A stretch of DNA of 64,000 bases from the NCBI GenBank assembly GCA_013398015.1, contig VZRR01012423.1, positions 196,568 through 260,567 of the forward strand, written 5' to 3'. A program made the position numbers and the translations under genes. Shown here piece by piece: positions 48,660-62,380 of the stretch. Source of the stretch: Oreocharis arfaki. Lineage: Eukaryota > Chordata > Aves > Passeriformes > Paramythiidae. Positions within the stretch are counted from its first letter, which is position 1. Every line of letters begins with the position of its first letter. The notes beneath the pieces are model-generated. The model saw only the letters and a list, made by a program, of their open reading frames with translations, was not told where the DNA came from and searched no databases.

Positions 48660-49965
48660 AGACTAGAAAAGGCCTCTGGAGATCATCTCTTCCAACACCT
48701 CACCTGAAGGATCAGCTTAGGCCAGATTGCTCAGGACTTGACCAAGAAAGCTGTGAATGTTTCTGTCAGTGGAGGCTACATACCTTATGGGCCCCCGCTC
48801 CAGTTTCTGACCACATTTATGGTAATCTTTTCTTCTAATGTCTAATTTAAATATTCCTTGCTGCAAGAAGTGTTGAACTTCTGACTCTGCCCACCTCTAG
48901 GCAAAGTCTGGCTCTGATTTCTGGATGCCTTCCCATTAGATAGCAATAGAGAGCAGTAAAATCCCTCTGAGCTGCTGTTTCTCTAGGCTGAACAAATCCT
49001 ATTACCTCAGTCTCTCCGTCGATGACATATTCTCCAGTCTCATGAGCCACACTGGTGGCTCTCCACCTGACTCAGATAATTGGGACAGTAACTCTTTTGG
49101 TATCAAGGAGCACAAACCTGGACAAAGTGCTCCTAATGTGATCTCAAAAGTGCCATCAGAGAAGACACTCCCTTATGCTACAGTCTTGCTTGTGCAGCCC
49201 AGGATGTCATTGGCCATCTCTGCTGCAAGGACACACTAATGAACCACATTCAACTTTTGTCCACCAAGAGTCCCCTGTCCTTTCTTGCAAAGCTGCTGCC
49301 AGCTGACTCTCGCCTGCACTGGTGAGTGGGGTTATTCATTCCAAGGTGCAGCACTTTGCATTTTACCTTGTTGAACTTCATGATTTTCGCATCAGCTTAC
49401 TTCTCCAAACTTCTGATGAGGTTTCTCTAACAGCAGCCCTGCCTTATGATTTATGAACCACTCCTTCAGTTTGGTGTCATCTGTGAAATTGTTAAAAGTA
49501 CACGAAGGTATCATTCATGTTGTTAATAAAAGTGCTAAAATTGTTAGGTCTTATGTGCATCCCTCAAAACACCATAGATGATCAGCTGCCAGCCAGGTTT
49601 CATACTGTTGATGAGCCTGATGGTCCATAGAATTTCCACCCATTTATACACTCCAGATTTCAACCATTTGGCTAACAGAAAACTATGACAGACCATACCA
49701 AAGGCCTTGCTGAAGTTCAATATATATAACATTTACTGCTCTCCTCTCCTTCACAAAAGCAGACCTCTAATCCTAGGAAGCTAACTGGTTGGAGAGGCAT
49801 GCTGCCTGTCTCTTCTTCCCTGCAGGTGCTCAAGTATGGCTTTCAGATGGATCTGTTCCATAATTTCCCCCAGAACTGAGTTTAGACTTTGAGAAACTCC
49901 TTGTTCTTCTTCTTCTTGAAGGTGGATATATGTAGCCTCTTCTCCAGGATCATGGACCTACAAAA
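48660..49965 (-). mobile_element. CR1 LINE fragment with RT remnant, antisense
   Basis: The left part (GACTAGAAAAGGCCTCTGGAGATCATCTCTTCCAAC; GCCAGATTGCTCAGGACTTGACC) is antisense CR1 3' UTR without the terminal tail. It is followed by the ORF2 3' part (TAAAATCCCTCTGAGCTGCTGTTTCTCTAGGCTGAACAAATCC; GGTGCAGCACTTTGCATTTTACCTTGTTGAACTTCATGA at 49348-49382; TTTGGTGTCATCTGTGAAATTGTTAAAAGTAC). On the minus strand, 49732-49544 reads F-S-K-A-F-G-M-V..H-S-F-L-L-A-K-W near its start, the CR1 RT segment preceding the catalytic region. Nearby lies AGGTGCTCAAGTATGGC..GATCTGTTCCATAATTTCCCCCAGAACTGAG at 49826-49880. Frames are broken and the copy is old. Confidence 0.83.
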
Positions 49966-52659
49966 ACCAGCAGCAGACCTTGCCAGTAAAATCAAAGTTG
50001 AGGAAACAGAGTTTGAGTACTTCAACCTTCTCCAAGTACTTCAGCTTTAGATTAGTCAGGCTGTTTTGGAAGATGATGATACACACCACTGGTTTGTGGA
50101 GAGTGGAGTGCCATGAGAAAGAAGTACCTAGATTCAGTGTGATTTACTGCTATTGGAAGTCTAACAGCAGCAATAGGTACTAATAAATAGAGAAGGCTGA
50201 ATTTCTCTGTGTTTTGATTAGGAAGAAGTCAATCAATTTTCTTTCTTACTGGAAATGTGAAAAATAAATTTTCAAATAAGTTTATTTAAAAAAAAAAAAA
50301 AGAATCAGTGTAATTTAAACTTTCTCAGAAAAGTCTTTGCTTATGTCTAAGAAATTCCTATTTAAAAAAAGAACAGATTCCGGCTATCCAAAATAGCCAT
50401 CCACACATTGTCATAATTTTGAGAAATCCTCGATCCTGAGTTTTTTTAATTGGTATGAATCTTTGCAGTCACTTCTTGATTTTCTGTTATCCTGATTTTA
50501 TATTGTTAATATAAAACACTAAACACTTTGTTTTCTGAAATGTTTCGCAAGGGGTTTTTTCCAAGGAAATTATTGCATGTGACTGTGTGGGAGGTGCACA
50601 CACAGAAAAGGGGAATTTTCCCTTCCTAGATGTTCAAAGGAAGTTAGAATGTCTAATTGGAGTAAATACATGTTATGTATTCAAGCAGTGTAGCTCAAAA
50701 TTCAGGGAGGTCCTTTAACTACCTTAGGAGTGTAGATCCTCAGGTCACTGGAAAGGAGATATTTACAACTGTTCTCACTTTGATAAATGGAGTGTGGATT
50801 GGTTTGGGGTTTTTTTTTTTTTTTACTAGCTTGCTCTTTTTTTAAAAAAAAGGAATCTGGAGGAAATGCACCCCCTGTGTATAATGGTTTAGCAGTTAGA
50901 ACACTCTCTCATAGACATAAAGAATTTGATCTTAAGCCCTTCTGTGACTAATGACGTTCAAATCCACAGACCTATGTCTGCTGAGACAGTGTTCCAACCA
51001 CCTGATTATCATCCATTCTGGATGACAGAGTGAGGAGCACATTCCACCTCTCATCCTGAAACTGTTTTCTCTCATTGTGAGGAAAACAATATATTGGGTC
51101 AGAGAAAGAGCATGTGAGGAAGCCTGGCTCTGTCACAGAATAGTGAGTACTTTGCTCAGCGAAGGATTTGGATCCCAAAAGAGTTTTTGAGTCTTGCATT
51201 AAACAGATATTAAATAATGTGAACTGAATATAACTGAATATGATCCCCAGAGCTGAGATCAAAATATAGTACTGTTCCTTCCAGAACAAGGACTCTAGCC
51301 ACCCTGGATACAACTTATGTATTTCTATGTTACTTTGAAAGAAGACCATTATTGTTCATGATGTTTCTGGAGACTTTTCAAATAAACAGCTTGAAACTTC
51401 TGGAGTTAACTGTTCTGAACCATGAAATGCCCCAGCTAAGATGGACAAACAGCTCAAAGTCTAGTTTCATCTCAAGAGACTTGTAAATAGAGGATCATTT
51501 CTCTAATGATTTCTTAAATCTGACATTTAATTTACAAAGAACTTTAAGAAAGTTAAGGAAACCAACCTGGGGAAGTCTTACTCCTCAGTGTTTTCTTATC
51601 CATTTCAAAAACTGCCATCAGTATTCAGGGTATTTTCCAGAGGGGGAAAAGAATTATTATCTAGGTCTTCTGCTGACTTTTGAAGGAGGAGGGATAGGTG
51701 AGCTTTGAACCAGTGCAAATCCCATGTATTGACCCATGAAATATGCAAGCAAAAAACTGAGTCCAGGAAGCCGTCTCTAAGGAAAGCTAATACTCTGAAG
51801 GCCTAAATTCAAAGCTGATTTTGCTGAAAATATTTACCATGGATTACAGCAAATTATGTGTGAAGCAAACACTTCATAACTGACATATGTACATATGTAC
51901 ATATATATGTGTGTATGTACATGAAATCCTTATCAACGGATCAACAGGGAAGGAAGCCTGTTTGCTGAAATATATAGATTTTGAGATATTACAAGAGCTA
52001 ACTAGTGACCAGATAATTAGGCATAAACCTTATTTAAACATCAGATGTGAAGCTGTGAGCTAGGCTGGCGCTCATTTTGATTGCAGCTGGAAATCTCATG
52101 ATAAGTAAGAACTGAACTTTCAAGGAACACTGATAAAAGAGTCCTTTTTTCATCAACCAGTCTCCATCGTTAATTTGCATTCACACAAGTGTAGCAGATG
52201 GAAGTTCTTAATTTTTTACAAAGTTTCTGCACAGATTAGATCTAATTTTTGCCTAATTTTCTTCCCCCACTGTTAGATGGACCACCCCATTCACTATCTG
52301 GTAGTTAAATTGATTCTATGTGAATAAAGTAAAAAGTTCATTCACTTCAAATCTTTTTATCACTTCCTTTGATTCTTCTTCCCCATAACTCCTCATCTAA
52401 CTTAGACTGAATGACTTGATTCTAAAAGCCTAATTATAAAGCAAAAACTTACATTGCTTTAAATCATTCAGAGGTTTTCAGAAGTTCCTGAACATTATCA
52501 TAACCCCTATAGTTTGCTTTTGATATGCTTCCTACTTGTTCTCTGTGGCGGCGACAGGCTTTCTGTTTTCTGTTTCTACAGCACCAATGAAAACAAGGAT
52601 CAGGACCACCACAGGGACATCAAAATAGTAAAATAGTGGTAAAAAGATCTTCACCACTT
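49966..52659. other. Unique AT-rich sequence; palindromic TA/CA tract
   Basis: No gene is recognised. A 125-codon frame (50972-51349, minus) has no motif. A-runs and T-runs lie at 50287-50302 and 50811-50824. A perfect 16-base palindrome (ACATATGTACATATGT) lies at 51883-51898. The patch 52010-52190 contains an octamer-like ATTTGCAT and E-box words and is raised as a possible non-coding element. Confidence 0.5.
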
Positions 52660-53057
52660 TAATATGAAGACATTTGGAGAGTTGGGGCTGCAGAGGAGAA
52701 GGCTCTGCGGCATCCTTAGAGAAGTGTCCCAGTGCCTAAATGGAGCCTATAAGAAGCTGAAGAGGGACTTTTGATGAGCACATGTAGCGATAGGACAAGG
52801 AGTAATTGCTTTAAAAGAGGTCAGGTTTAGATAAGATACTAGAAGAAATTCTTTACTGTGAGTTGTGAGGCACAGGAACAGGCTGCCCAGAAAAGTTGTG
52901 GATGCTTCATCCCTAGAAGTGTTCGAGAGATTCAGGCTAGATGGGGCCCTGAGAAACCTGATCTAGTGGAATATGTCCTTGCTCACGGCAGGGAGTTTGG
53001 AACTAGATGATCTTTCAGGTCCCTTCCAACATAAACCATTCTATGATTCTATGATGC
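52660..53057 (+). mobile_element. CR1 LINE 3' end, sense, complete tail
   Basis: The sense order is GAGAGTTGGGGCTGCAGAGGAGAAGGCTC; AGAAATTCTTTACTGTGAG; GAACAGGCTGCCCAGAAAAGTTGTGGATGCTTCATCCCTAGAAGTGTTC; CAGGCTAGATGGGGCCCTGAG; GGAACTAGATGATCTTTCAGGTCCCTTCCAACATAAACC; and the terminal TTCTATGATTCTATGATG (53039-53056). It is a 5'-truncated copy with an intact 8-base-type terminal repeat. Confidence 0.95.
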
Positions 53058-55547
53058 CTAAAATAAGCAAGCAAAGACCATCCTCCAAAGACTTTCAGTT
53101 TAGAGATCTTTTTTGAAACATCACAAGCGTTAAAAAAGCCATAACCCCATCTTTAATGGTATTTCTAGCATTTCTCACTTTGTGACAGGACAGAAAGCAA
53201 AAGTGGGAAAGAGCAAGAGAATACATTCAAATGCGTATGCTTTGCAATATTTATGCTGGTCTGAGATAAGTCATTCACTTCTGTTGGTTTCTGTCCAGTT
53301 ACAGATGTAGTGACCAAGAAAATCAGAACTTTGTGCCTCGGTGTTCACTTGTATTGTGGAGTGAGTACTCCAAAACTGGAGAACAAGCTGAGACAGACCA
53401 CAGCCTTAGTTTCTTTTTTCAGGACCAGGTAATAAGAATAACAAACATCACTGACTAGAAGCAATTGTGAGTAGAATTTCTCCCTCAGAACACACTGCAT
53501 CTAATGACATAATTCACTGAACAAGAGGCTAGAGAGGAATTCAGGAATCTTGAGTTTTTCTGTCAGAAATTCACGATGTGTACCCAGACAAAGTCACCTC
53601 TGTTTGTTGCCTGTGACCATTCTGCCTCTAGCTCTCCCTTTCTTTTAGTTATCAAGTTTTATGTCCTGTTCCATTCCTGACTCAATGGGATAGTTCTCTT
53701 AGCTGAAGTCTGACAGGGCTCCTGTACCAGATCATGTGGGGGTACTTCAGTATCTTGCAGTTTAACTGACCAGTTTCCATAGAGTCTTTTATTTACTAGT
53801 TTTGACCAGTAACAACTATCGACTATACTGGCATCATTGTCCATGTTATCTGTACTACTTTAATGCACTAGTTATTCGGTAAATTCTGTCTGTTGATACC
53901 CTGTTTAAAATTACTTACTGCAACAATGCAAATAGTGCCAATAGCAGAAGAGAATGTTGGCAGAAGGAAGGAGCTAATTATAATGAAACTGCTTGTGGCA
54001 ACGTTACCTTACTGCAGTAGATATGTTTTATATAAAAGTACACTTTTTATTCATTTCAAGGATTTTGCTGGAGGAATCCCATAGGTTGTTCTTAAAGACA
54101 GTGGAGACCTGGACTTTTATAAGCTTCCAATTCTAAGGTTTCCCAGTGCAGAGTTTCCAAAAGCACATGTCCATCCTTTAGTACAGTTCCTAATATTGAA
54201 TGTCTTCTGGGCATTGTACTTTTTCTCTGCTCTATTCATTTTAGCAAAAGGGTTGAAGTCTTCCTTAGTTTCTTGAATTTTTTGCTTTTTACATTCAGAT
54301 TCTGCCATTCACATTAGCGAGGAATGGATTTTGCCTGCAATGAACAATTAATCCTTATTTCAAAAATCCTTTCAGCCTGTTGTAAGTTTAGTTGGAGTTA
54401 CTAAATTTGGAGCTGATTTGTTTTCCTTTTTCACTACCTAATGTGCCCAGTAAAAACCTAACGATGGTTTAAGAACTTGGTAAGACCAAGAGTGATGATG
54501 ATCGCTCCTTACAGTGATCTTAGACTGCTCGTGGCAAGCCCTGACAGAGCAGGGGAAAGATCTTTGCTATCTCTTTGCTTTCTGTTTTAATTACTCTGTT
54601 GCTTCCATTGTTGTACTAGATTTTAATAGATTTATTTTCTGAAATTCTCGGGGCAGGAAAGTACTATTACTCATACTATACAGATGGAACTGGTAAACAC
54701 TGATAAGCAATAAAACATTGGACATAATTGGATATAATTGGATATAACTGTATTCTAGATACAGCTTTCAAACAGATATTTGCAGATCACATTGCAAATA
54801 TCTGTTATGATAGGCTTGAGTATAATTTGATCAGCAGAATGGATATCACAACAACTCTTATGAACCTGTCGCTCTTTTTCTTATTTGTTCTTCTTGCTTA
54901 AGGTCTAGCATTGGATTTCTTTGTATCATTTCTTGGTTCATTTCATGCATTGTTATAATATATTTTAAAATACACTGATTTTTTCATCCTAAATGGACTG
55001 ATTATTTTCTACAGTCACTCATCACAAATCACACTCCCACCGTCACTCATCACAAATTTCCATTCTTAAGAAACTCACTCTAGTATATACAGCTTGACGT
55101 AAAACTTTTGCCAGAGTCTATGTGCCTTCCATCCACTCTAGGCCCTATGTTACAGGTGGGAAGGCTTCAGCCAAATCTCTTTTCTTTCTTTTTTTCTTTT
55201 TTTATATTTATTCTTTTTTTTTTCTCTTAACCTCAACAAGCTCAGAAATGTTTCTCTATCATAACCTAACTGGAGAAGGTTGAAAATGGAAAGGTATATT
55301 TAATCAGCTTAATGTGTCATACCAGTTCAATACAAGTACAGAGAGCTGTGGGGTTTGAGAGCAGTGCAGTGACACCTGCCAGAACCAGGACTGCTCTGGA
55401 GTGCCATCTTGTGTCCCTGTGAGCTGAACTCCCACACACCAGTTTATCCCCCCCAGTAGCACTGCGTGCTGGTGGTGCTCTCATGTTTATTCTTGTGTCC
55501 TGTGTAGACAGTATGAATTCAGAAACAGGTGGTTTGGAAAGCAATAT
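53058..55547. other. Unique AT-rich sequence, no gene recognised
   Basis: No gene is supported. TATAATTGGA is repeated near 54724-54745. A pyrimidine-rich T/C tract lies at 55178-55232. Confidence 0.5.
55178..55232. repeat. T/C-rich low-complexity tract
   Basis: TCTTTTCTTTCTTTTTTTC followed by T-runs and TCTCTT. Simple low-complexity sequence. Confidence 0.75.
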
Positions 55548-56760
55548 CACAGAATCACAGAATGAGTGGAGTGGGAGGGCAGCTCTGGAGATCGGCTGGT
55601 TCAACTCCACCTTCTCAAAGCAGGGTCACCTAGACCAGGCTGCTCAGGGCCGTGTCTAGTCAGGGTTTGAGTCTCTTCAGGAAAGAAGACTCCACAGCAT
55701 CCCTGGGAAACCTGTTCCGGTGTTTGATCACTGTTAGAGTAAAACAAAATTTTCTTATGTTTAAACAGAATTCCCTTGAGTTCCATTACAATTCATTGCC
55801 TCTTGTCTTTATCTCCATCATCTCATGGTCCCTGTGGCCAAGGCTGCTCCCAACTTTCACACTCCAGCTAGTACTTCCTTGTTTGTAATTTCCAGCTCCA
55901 GCCAGAGCATTTTCCTTCATCAGATCTATGACCTAACAAAAGTTTAAAAGTTTTAACCGATGCATTCCAGAAAATTTCTGGGCTGCTAATGCCCTGCTGT
56001 GTTATTGCTCTAGCAGGTCTATTTCTTCTTCCTGATCAGATGGTCTGATAGCCACCACAGTGTCACCCCTAACCCTGAATTATACTGTCTTATCTGGTTC
56101 AGCATCCTTCCCCAAGCAGAACTCCATGCATTCCCTGTTCCATCCCTTCTTCGCTGTCCCAGCCTGTCCTTCCTAAAGAATCATTATCCATACATGGAAG
56201 TACTCCAATCAGATAAGCTATCCACCATCCCTGCTTCCAACAAGATCACAGCCTGGCAACTGCAGACCAAACTCTGATTACTCCTGTTTGTTCCCTGTGA
56301 CGTACTTCATGGAAGCACAGAGTCATGAGGATTTCACAGAAACTGAAGATGTCAAACAGAACCAGACCCAGTGTTGACCTCTGTGTATACACTGGTAATG
56401 ACTGGACTCCAAACAAACTTCAGGCCACTGATCACCACCCTCTGGGACCAGCCATTCAGCCAGCTTTTAGCATAACCCACTGTCTGCCCACCCAGTCCAT
56501 AATTCATAACCTTCTTTCTCTATGAGGATCTTATGGGAGGCAGTGCCAAAAGCCTTACTAAAGTCAAGGCAAACATCATCCACAGTTCTCTCTTCATTCA
56601 CCAAGCCAGTCATTTCACTGTAGAAGGTTATCTTGTTGGTCAAACATGATTTCCTCTATTTAAATCTGTGCTGACTGCTCCCAATTGCCTTCTTGTCCTC
56701 CATGTGCCTGGAAAACATCTGCAGGATTAACTCAGAAACCTGGAAGAAAGGTTATGAACA
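55548..56760 (-). mobile_element. CR1-type LINE, antisense, ~1.2 kb
   Basis: The left edge TATCACAGAATCACAGAATGAGTGGAG (55548) is an antisense CR1 tail of the CACAGAATCACAGAA type. It continues through CCACCTTCTCAAAGCAGGGTCACCTAGACCAGGCTGCTCAGGGCC, TCTCTTCAGGAAAGAAGACTCCACAGCATCCCTGGGAAACCTGTTCC and TGCCTCTTGTCTTTATCTCC. Further along, ATAACCTTCTTTCTCTATGAGGATCTTATGGGAGGCAGTGCC..AAAGCCTTACTAAAGTCAAGGCAAACATCATCCACAG (about 56506-56585) and TGTCCTCCATGTGCCTGGAAAACATCTGCAGGATTAACTC are antisense RT-region sequence of ORF2. The middle (55930-56300) is diverged but in register. ORF2 is disrupted. Confidence 0.83.
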
Positions 56761-59700
56761 TACTTAGAAATTGCTTTTAATGGGGCTAGGGACTACTCTT
56801 TTGTTTCCAACCAGATTTCAGAAGAATAAAATCTAGAAAGCAGAAGGACAGAGTAGTCTAAAACTCCAACTCATTGTGTGTTGTGGGACTTTAGCAGTTC
56901 ATTTAGCTTCCTCAGGACAGACTAAAATCAGTTACAACTACAGCTGAGTCCAGCATGTCAGTCCCTGACTGCCAAAAGTACGGATTAAAACATACGAACC
57001 TAATCCAAAGTAAACTACAGAGATATATTTGCAGCACGAAATGTGCACATATGCAAACCCAAGACTGTTTCAAGACCTCCACACTCTTACCATCTGACCA
57101 TTGCCAGTGGAATCATTCTCTCAGAGTACAAAAAATGTATCAAGAGTATCAAGGGACCTGTGCTGAGTGTTGGTGACAGTTTACACTCCTTGGTTGCCTT
57201 TTGTAAAGCAGTATTTAAGATAAGCCCTCACATGGGTACCTAACACCTGACTTGCCTTGGGATGCTTTTTATTTATTTTGGCTGAGGTCACAGCCCCAGA
57301 TGACCCATTCCATTTTAAACTTAGAAGTCTTTAAATTATTTTTAAGATAAGCTTCCATTGACCAGCCTTTTGTGCCATCAGTGATATCTGCAGACTTTTA
57401 AACCACAAGCATCTGCAGCTTATCCCTGAGTTTTCCAGGCTGGTAAATGAAAACTCTATCTACTCAAAGTCAATTCTGTATTGAGTCTGAACATTGAAAC
57501 TGAAACAATATTAAAAATGCAACTTTTCAGGTGCTAGCCAACCTGATACAGGCAGTAGAAGCAAATTTGTAACTAGGGACAGGAACCTCTTCATCTTCCC
57601 CTGCCTAAAGCAATTTTTACTAGACAGACTCCTAAGACTCTGACAATATTTGCACTCACACGAATTCCCATAAAGTAAGGGAATGCTGTTTTTCCTGCTC
57701 CTAGAGGAGAACTGAGTAACAGAGGAGTTAAGCAATTTGTTCCAAGACACACAGGAAATTTGTGTACAGAACAGGAAATGAAATGCAGAAAGCTGAAGCC
57801 CATTATTTTACTCACTTCCTTGTAAAAATGATCTTTCACCATTTTCACCAAAGTAGGCATAAATTAGAATTTCCTCCTCTCTTCTAATCTGGGACTTTCT
57901 TATACAGATGCAGTGCATACCTGCTTCTATCTTAATGAATATGACGGCGAGTTCTAAATCCTTCTTGATAATGTCCATTATCCTAATTATTGAATTTTTC
58001 TTGCAAAAAGCTGAATTTAGTTTTCAATTCAGTCTACCTCCTATTACGCTTTTCTTTGTTTTATCTTGACTTTGAGGCTTAGCATTATTGTTCACAGATT
58101 TGCTCATGAAAGTTAAAAGTAAACAGACATTATGCCAAAAAGCAATATTTCAAAACTCACCCATTAACACAACATTTGAAAGAAAATGAATTTCATACTT
58201 TAAATATCCACAGACTCTGGACGAAAATATATTAGTTCTGTTATTCTTTCCTTTCAATTTTTCTTTCAAAACTTAATTCTATTATATAGTTGGGGGAAAT
58301 ATTTTTAGAATATTTGTCATCTAGCCCTTCATTATGGTTTGGGGTTTTTTTAGGTCCTAGTACCTCCTTTCTCTTTATGTGTTTTATGCCAGAGTTCAGC
58401 ATTTCATTCCAGACTTCTGTGTGGGTATCCGGTGCAGTCAGTGGACCTCTGGTTTCTATTCCTCAAAGCATTTAATCATCTACCCGATGAATTTAAAGTG
58501 TTTAAGTCCCTTTAGGATTACATTAGACTGGAGCACATACACAAATGTTTTTGCCAGACCATGCTATCCCTTCATCTTTTTAGTCAACCATGTATGTTGA
58601 CTTATGTCAAAGACTTCAAACTTGGCTTGATTTTTATGTTCACTAGAGATTCATTGAACAAATAACAGTTCATGAGAAAATGAGATGGGGTTTCAAAGCT
58701 TTGAATGTTTCACTAAGACTATTATTGATGTTGAAATAACTAGACCTTTTCAATTAATTTATCTATTTATCAATCTAAAGAACAGATCAGATCATTGGCT
58801 TTATATTAAAATAAAAGTACAAATCTCTGACAAAAAAAATGTGGTTTTGTCCAAGCAGCTGTCAAAGTAGATTACAAAGAAAATTAAATTTCAGCTCTAA
58901 CTACTGTGATCAATATATTGTTTCTATGACTTCTTCCTCATGAAATTTTTGAAATTTTTAATTTACATCTCAGATGTTAGGTATTTCCACCAATATCCTA
59001 GACTAAAAAAGAGAGGCTGGAAATTTTGACAGGCTTTCTTGTGGAAATTGCAGTGCCTTCTATTCTTATTCTCATTGGAAGTACTACAGATAACTTGTTG
59101 TGTAGTGTTTGTGGCTGTTTTAATTACTTGATTAGAGCAACATGTAGAAGCCTAGCTGCAAAAAGGGGCCCATGACACTGGGAGCTGCATAACGCGCAGC
59201 TTTGCTTTCTTCCCTTTTGGAGAGGAATGAGAGATTCAGGGAGTGAAAATAAAGCAAAACAACAACAGCAATGACCGAAAAAGCACCTAAACAAGATCTG
59301 ACCAGCTCCAAGAGATAGAATGATGCCATGCATTCATCTACAAACAGGTAGTTTTTCTTTCCAGCCTTTCCTTTCAAGGCTGGGAATTTTACTTTTACCA
59401 GCCAAGGGATAATACTAACTAGAGTACAACAAATCACATATATTAGGTAAGTGTCTTAGAGGCTGACTGAAGATTCTTCCTGAGAGAAGTTTTAGCCTCA
59501 CTAAGCTGAAGAGTGAATTAAAATTCCCACTTCACATGAAAGCACCAACCTGTTCTTACATAAAGACAAGCACCAGAGGCATGGAAGTCTTTAAAGTAAG
59601 AGCCTATTTTTCAAAGATTAATTGTAGACATCCACTTTTGTAAGACAATTATGCAATCAAAATGCCTGCTGAAGCAGCAAAGAAGGCTGGTATTCCGCAG

Positions 59701-62380
59701 ACAGTCTTATGTTCAGCATTAACCCTCTAGGGGTAATCTCCTGTTCACTTCAACTCGATCCTTCACCTTTTAACTGTCAAGATGTCTTTAATATTTTTAC
59801 TCACACATCTAATTTTCTTTATGCAGTGTGTAGTTGTATTTCCAGCTCCAGGTTTTAAAGCTTAATCTAAGGACCAGGAGCCTAAAATCTAAGCATTGCA
59901 GCACTGGACTTAAAAGCTCCACATCCCCTTATTTAGTTGAGTCCTAAGTGAATTCCCTAGGATCAGCCAGGAAATCTGTGGCAAAGTCAAAAACGATGTA
60001 TCAGTCTCCAGGAACTTGGGCAAAAGGCCATTGTTTCTATCACTGTAGGTTGAAGATTCTAGTCCAAGCTGGAATATGGAAGTGGAGAAAAAATATGTCT
60101 CCAAGCACTTTCAAAGAGTAGTCAGAGGGATCTCAAAAGCAAGCAAAACTGCATATTGATCTTTAGTTTTTCACAAATTCCTTGACTTTTCAGTATATAT
60201 GAGAGCTTCACAACTGGGAGCAATTATGGACAAAAATTATTACATGATGTATGAGTCAACATACAAATGATCTTTGGGAAAGGAGGTTCTTGAAAGGGAG
60301 TTTTGGCATATGAAACTGTATAAAAAAGCACTACATGGTTTGATTGTTGGGGGAATTATATACTGGTATGTGACACCTTTGGGAGAAGTTCTGAGAAGTA
60401 GGTCAAGTGCCGTGAGTCTATAGCAGACTGGTTACTTATTCATTGGGATCAGCTGTTCTGAGCTTCAGGAAGTTCAGGTCTCAGCAGCTGCTGTGTAATC
60501 AGGGAGCAAAATGCTTTACAATGGCTGACTATAAAAGATTGGAATTGATTGAGAGGGCCTGAGTTATTGTCCTCCTGTGATTGCAATATGCAGCATATAG
60601 AAAATTCTCTCATGCTTTAGCCTTTCCTTTTTATTTCTAGTGTTCATGAAATTAATTTTAAGCCACCAAGGGTTTCTTCTCCCCCCCTTTCCCGTGTCCC
60701 CACAATAATTTCTGGTTCCAATTTAAGGCTTTCTCGTCTTTTTTTTTTTTTTTTTTTTAATAAATATGTTTTGGATGGATCTAGTGCTTGTGAAAGTTGC
60801 CAGCCTATTTGCTCCCGGACTGGGGGGAGGGTAAACCTTAAGCATTGGCAAGAACTAGGACCTCACAGAAGGAAGAGGCCTAGAAAGCAATTGATAACTT
60901 AGTGAAAAAGAATAGAAGTGCAGGATAAAGCAGCAGATTACCTGATCTAAACAAAGCTGAGAATCCTGTCTACCTCAACTAGGATCCTAAGGAGTCAATG
61001 GGTGGCCAATATAAATCAAACTACTGCTTTGGGAGGTTACTTAAACTGAAAATGGAGCTGAAACAATTTTTCTGGCAGAGACCACTTCTTTGGTGAAGGG
61101 CAAGATGTGGAATCTGAAGGAGGGTGGGTGAGAATATGCCTCTGTTTTTGGATTTGTCAGCCATCAGTGTTCCTCAGATCCCAGTGAGAACACACCCCCC
61201 ATCTCCTTCTTCTACTCCTTACAACTAGCCTAAAGTCCAGTTTACAGTCAGCTTAAATATTCTGAGATCTCACTGAGACCCTTTCTCTGCTAAGGGAAGG
61301 TGTTGCTTCATAATAACAATGTGACCATTGCCAATAACAACTGCCATTTTTCTGTGCATGTTTATGTCATAAAGACACTAAACCGGCAAAGTCAAAGGGA
61401 AGCAAAGAAAGAGTTAGTTGGTGCTAGATAGCTACAGAGCCATCATGGAAATCATCACATGCACACACACGTAACCCCACTTATGCAAGGATCTCCATTG
61501 TCTTTATACAAGTAGGGAAAGAAAAGTACCATTTTAGTGATTATAGGAGAGACTGGTATGAGCCATTAGGTTTGGCCCAGGTAATACACCCAGTTTTTAG
61601 AAGCACAGGAGCAGGAAGCTGGGGTGAAATCCTAACACCACAGAAATTACTGAGAGACTTGTCATTTTCCCATGAGGGCCAAAACTGTACATTCATATGT
61701 TCTTTCAATGATTTAACCATAAAACAATTCTTTTTATTCGAATCGTTTTCTAGGCACAAAAACAGACATCTTCCTAAGAAACCTAAATTTTTTTTCTTTC
61801 ATACATTAATAATAATTTACACTGATATCCTGGCTTACCTGTGCTTACACATCCAGCTACTCATAGAACTCCAATTATCATTCTGTCTGACTACCTTCTA
61901 TGTTAAAATTTGACATAAATTAGAAAGGTATTTTTGTTACCAGCAGCTAGACATATATAATCCTAAAAGTCTTTGCCATGTCATGCCCCTAGTTGTTTTC
62001 CTTCCCTGTGAATAAGAGGGGCTAGGCTGGGTGAGAAACATGGTAATACAAACCAGTTCATTATTTGTTTCTTAGGCTTGTCGTAGACTTGTGGCCTTAT
62101 CCATGAAAAGGGAGAGAAGAGGGTAGTAACAGACACAAAGAAGATGTGCCAAGGAAGTGTTTGTCAGCCTAGTCCCGATTTCTCATGATGTTACAAAGGG
62201 GGCATATGATGGCCCTATGGCAGTAGTTTAGTTAATACATCCTGAGAGAGCCCTTTATTTCCTTCACTGCTTGAAACTAAGACAGCAGCTCTAAAATCAG
62301 AATTACATTCCCAGAGAATCAGGCAAACCTTTCAGGTCATGACATTTTATTTATTTGATCGTCTATGCTCTATAAGTGTC
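56761..62380. other. Unique AT-rich sequence, no gene recognised
   Basis: About 5.6 kb with no supported gene. The longest frames (113 codons at 61572-61913, plus; 101 at 59132-59437, minus) show no motif and no exon context. A T-run of about 20 lies at 60739-60758 and is followed by AATAAATA. Confidence 0.5.

Noticed and set aside
50972..51349. 125-codon minus-strand frame as a gene
   Set aside because: No motif, promoter or splice evidence; likely chance.
61572..61913. 113-codon frame as a gene
   Set aside because: Phe/Ile-rich C-terminal half reflects T-rich DNA, and no family features are visible.
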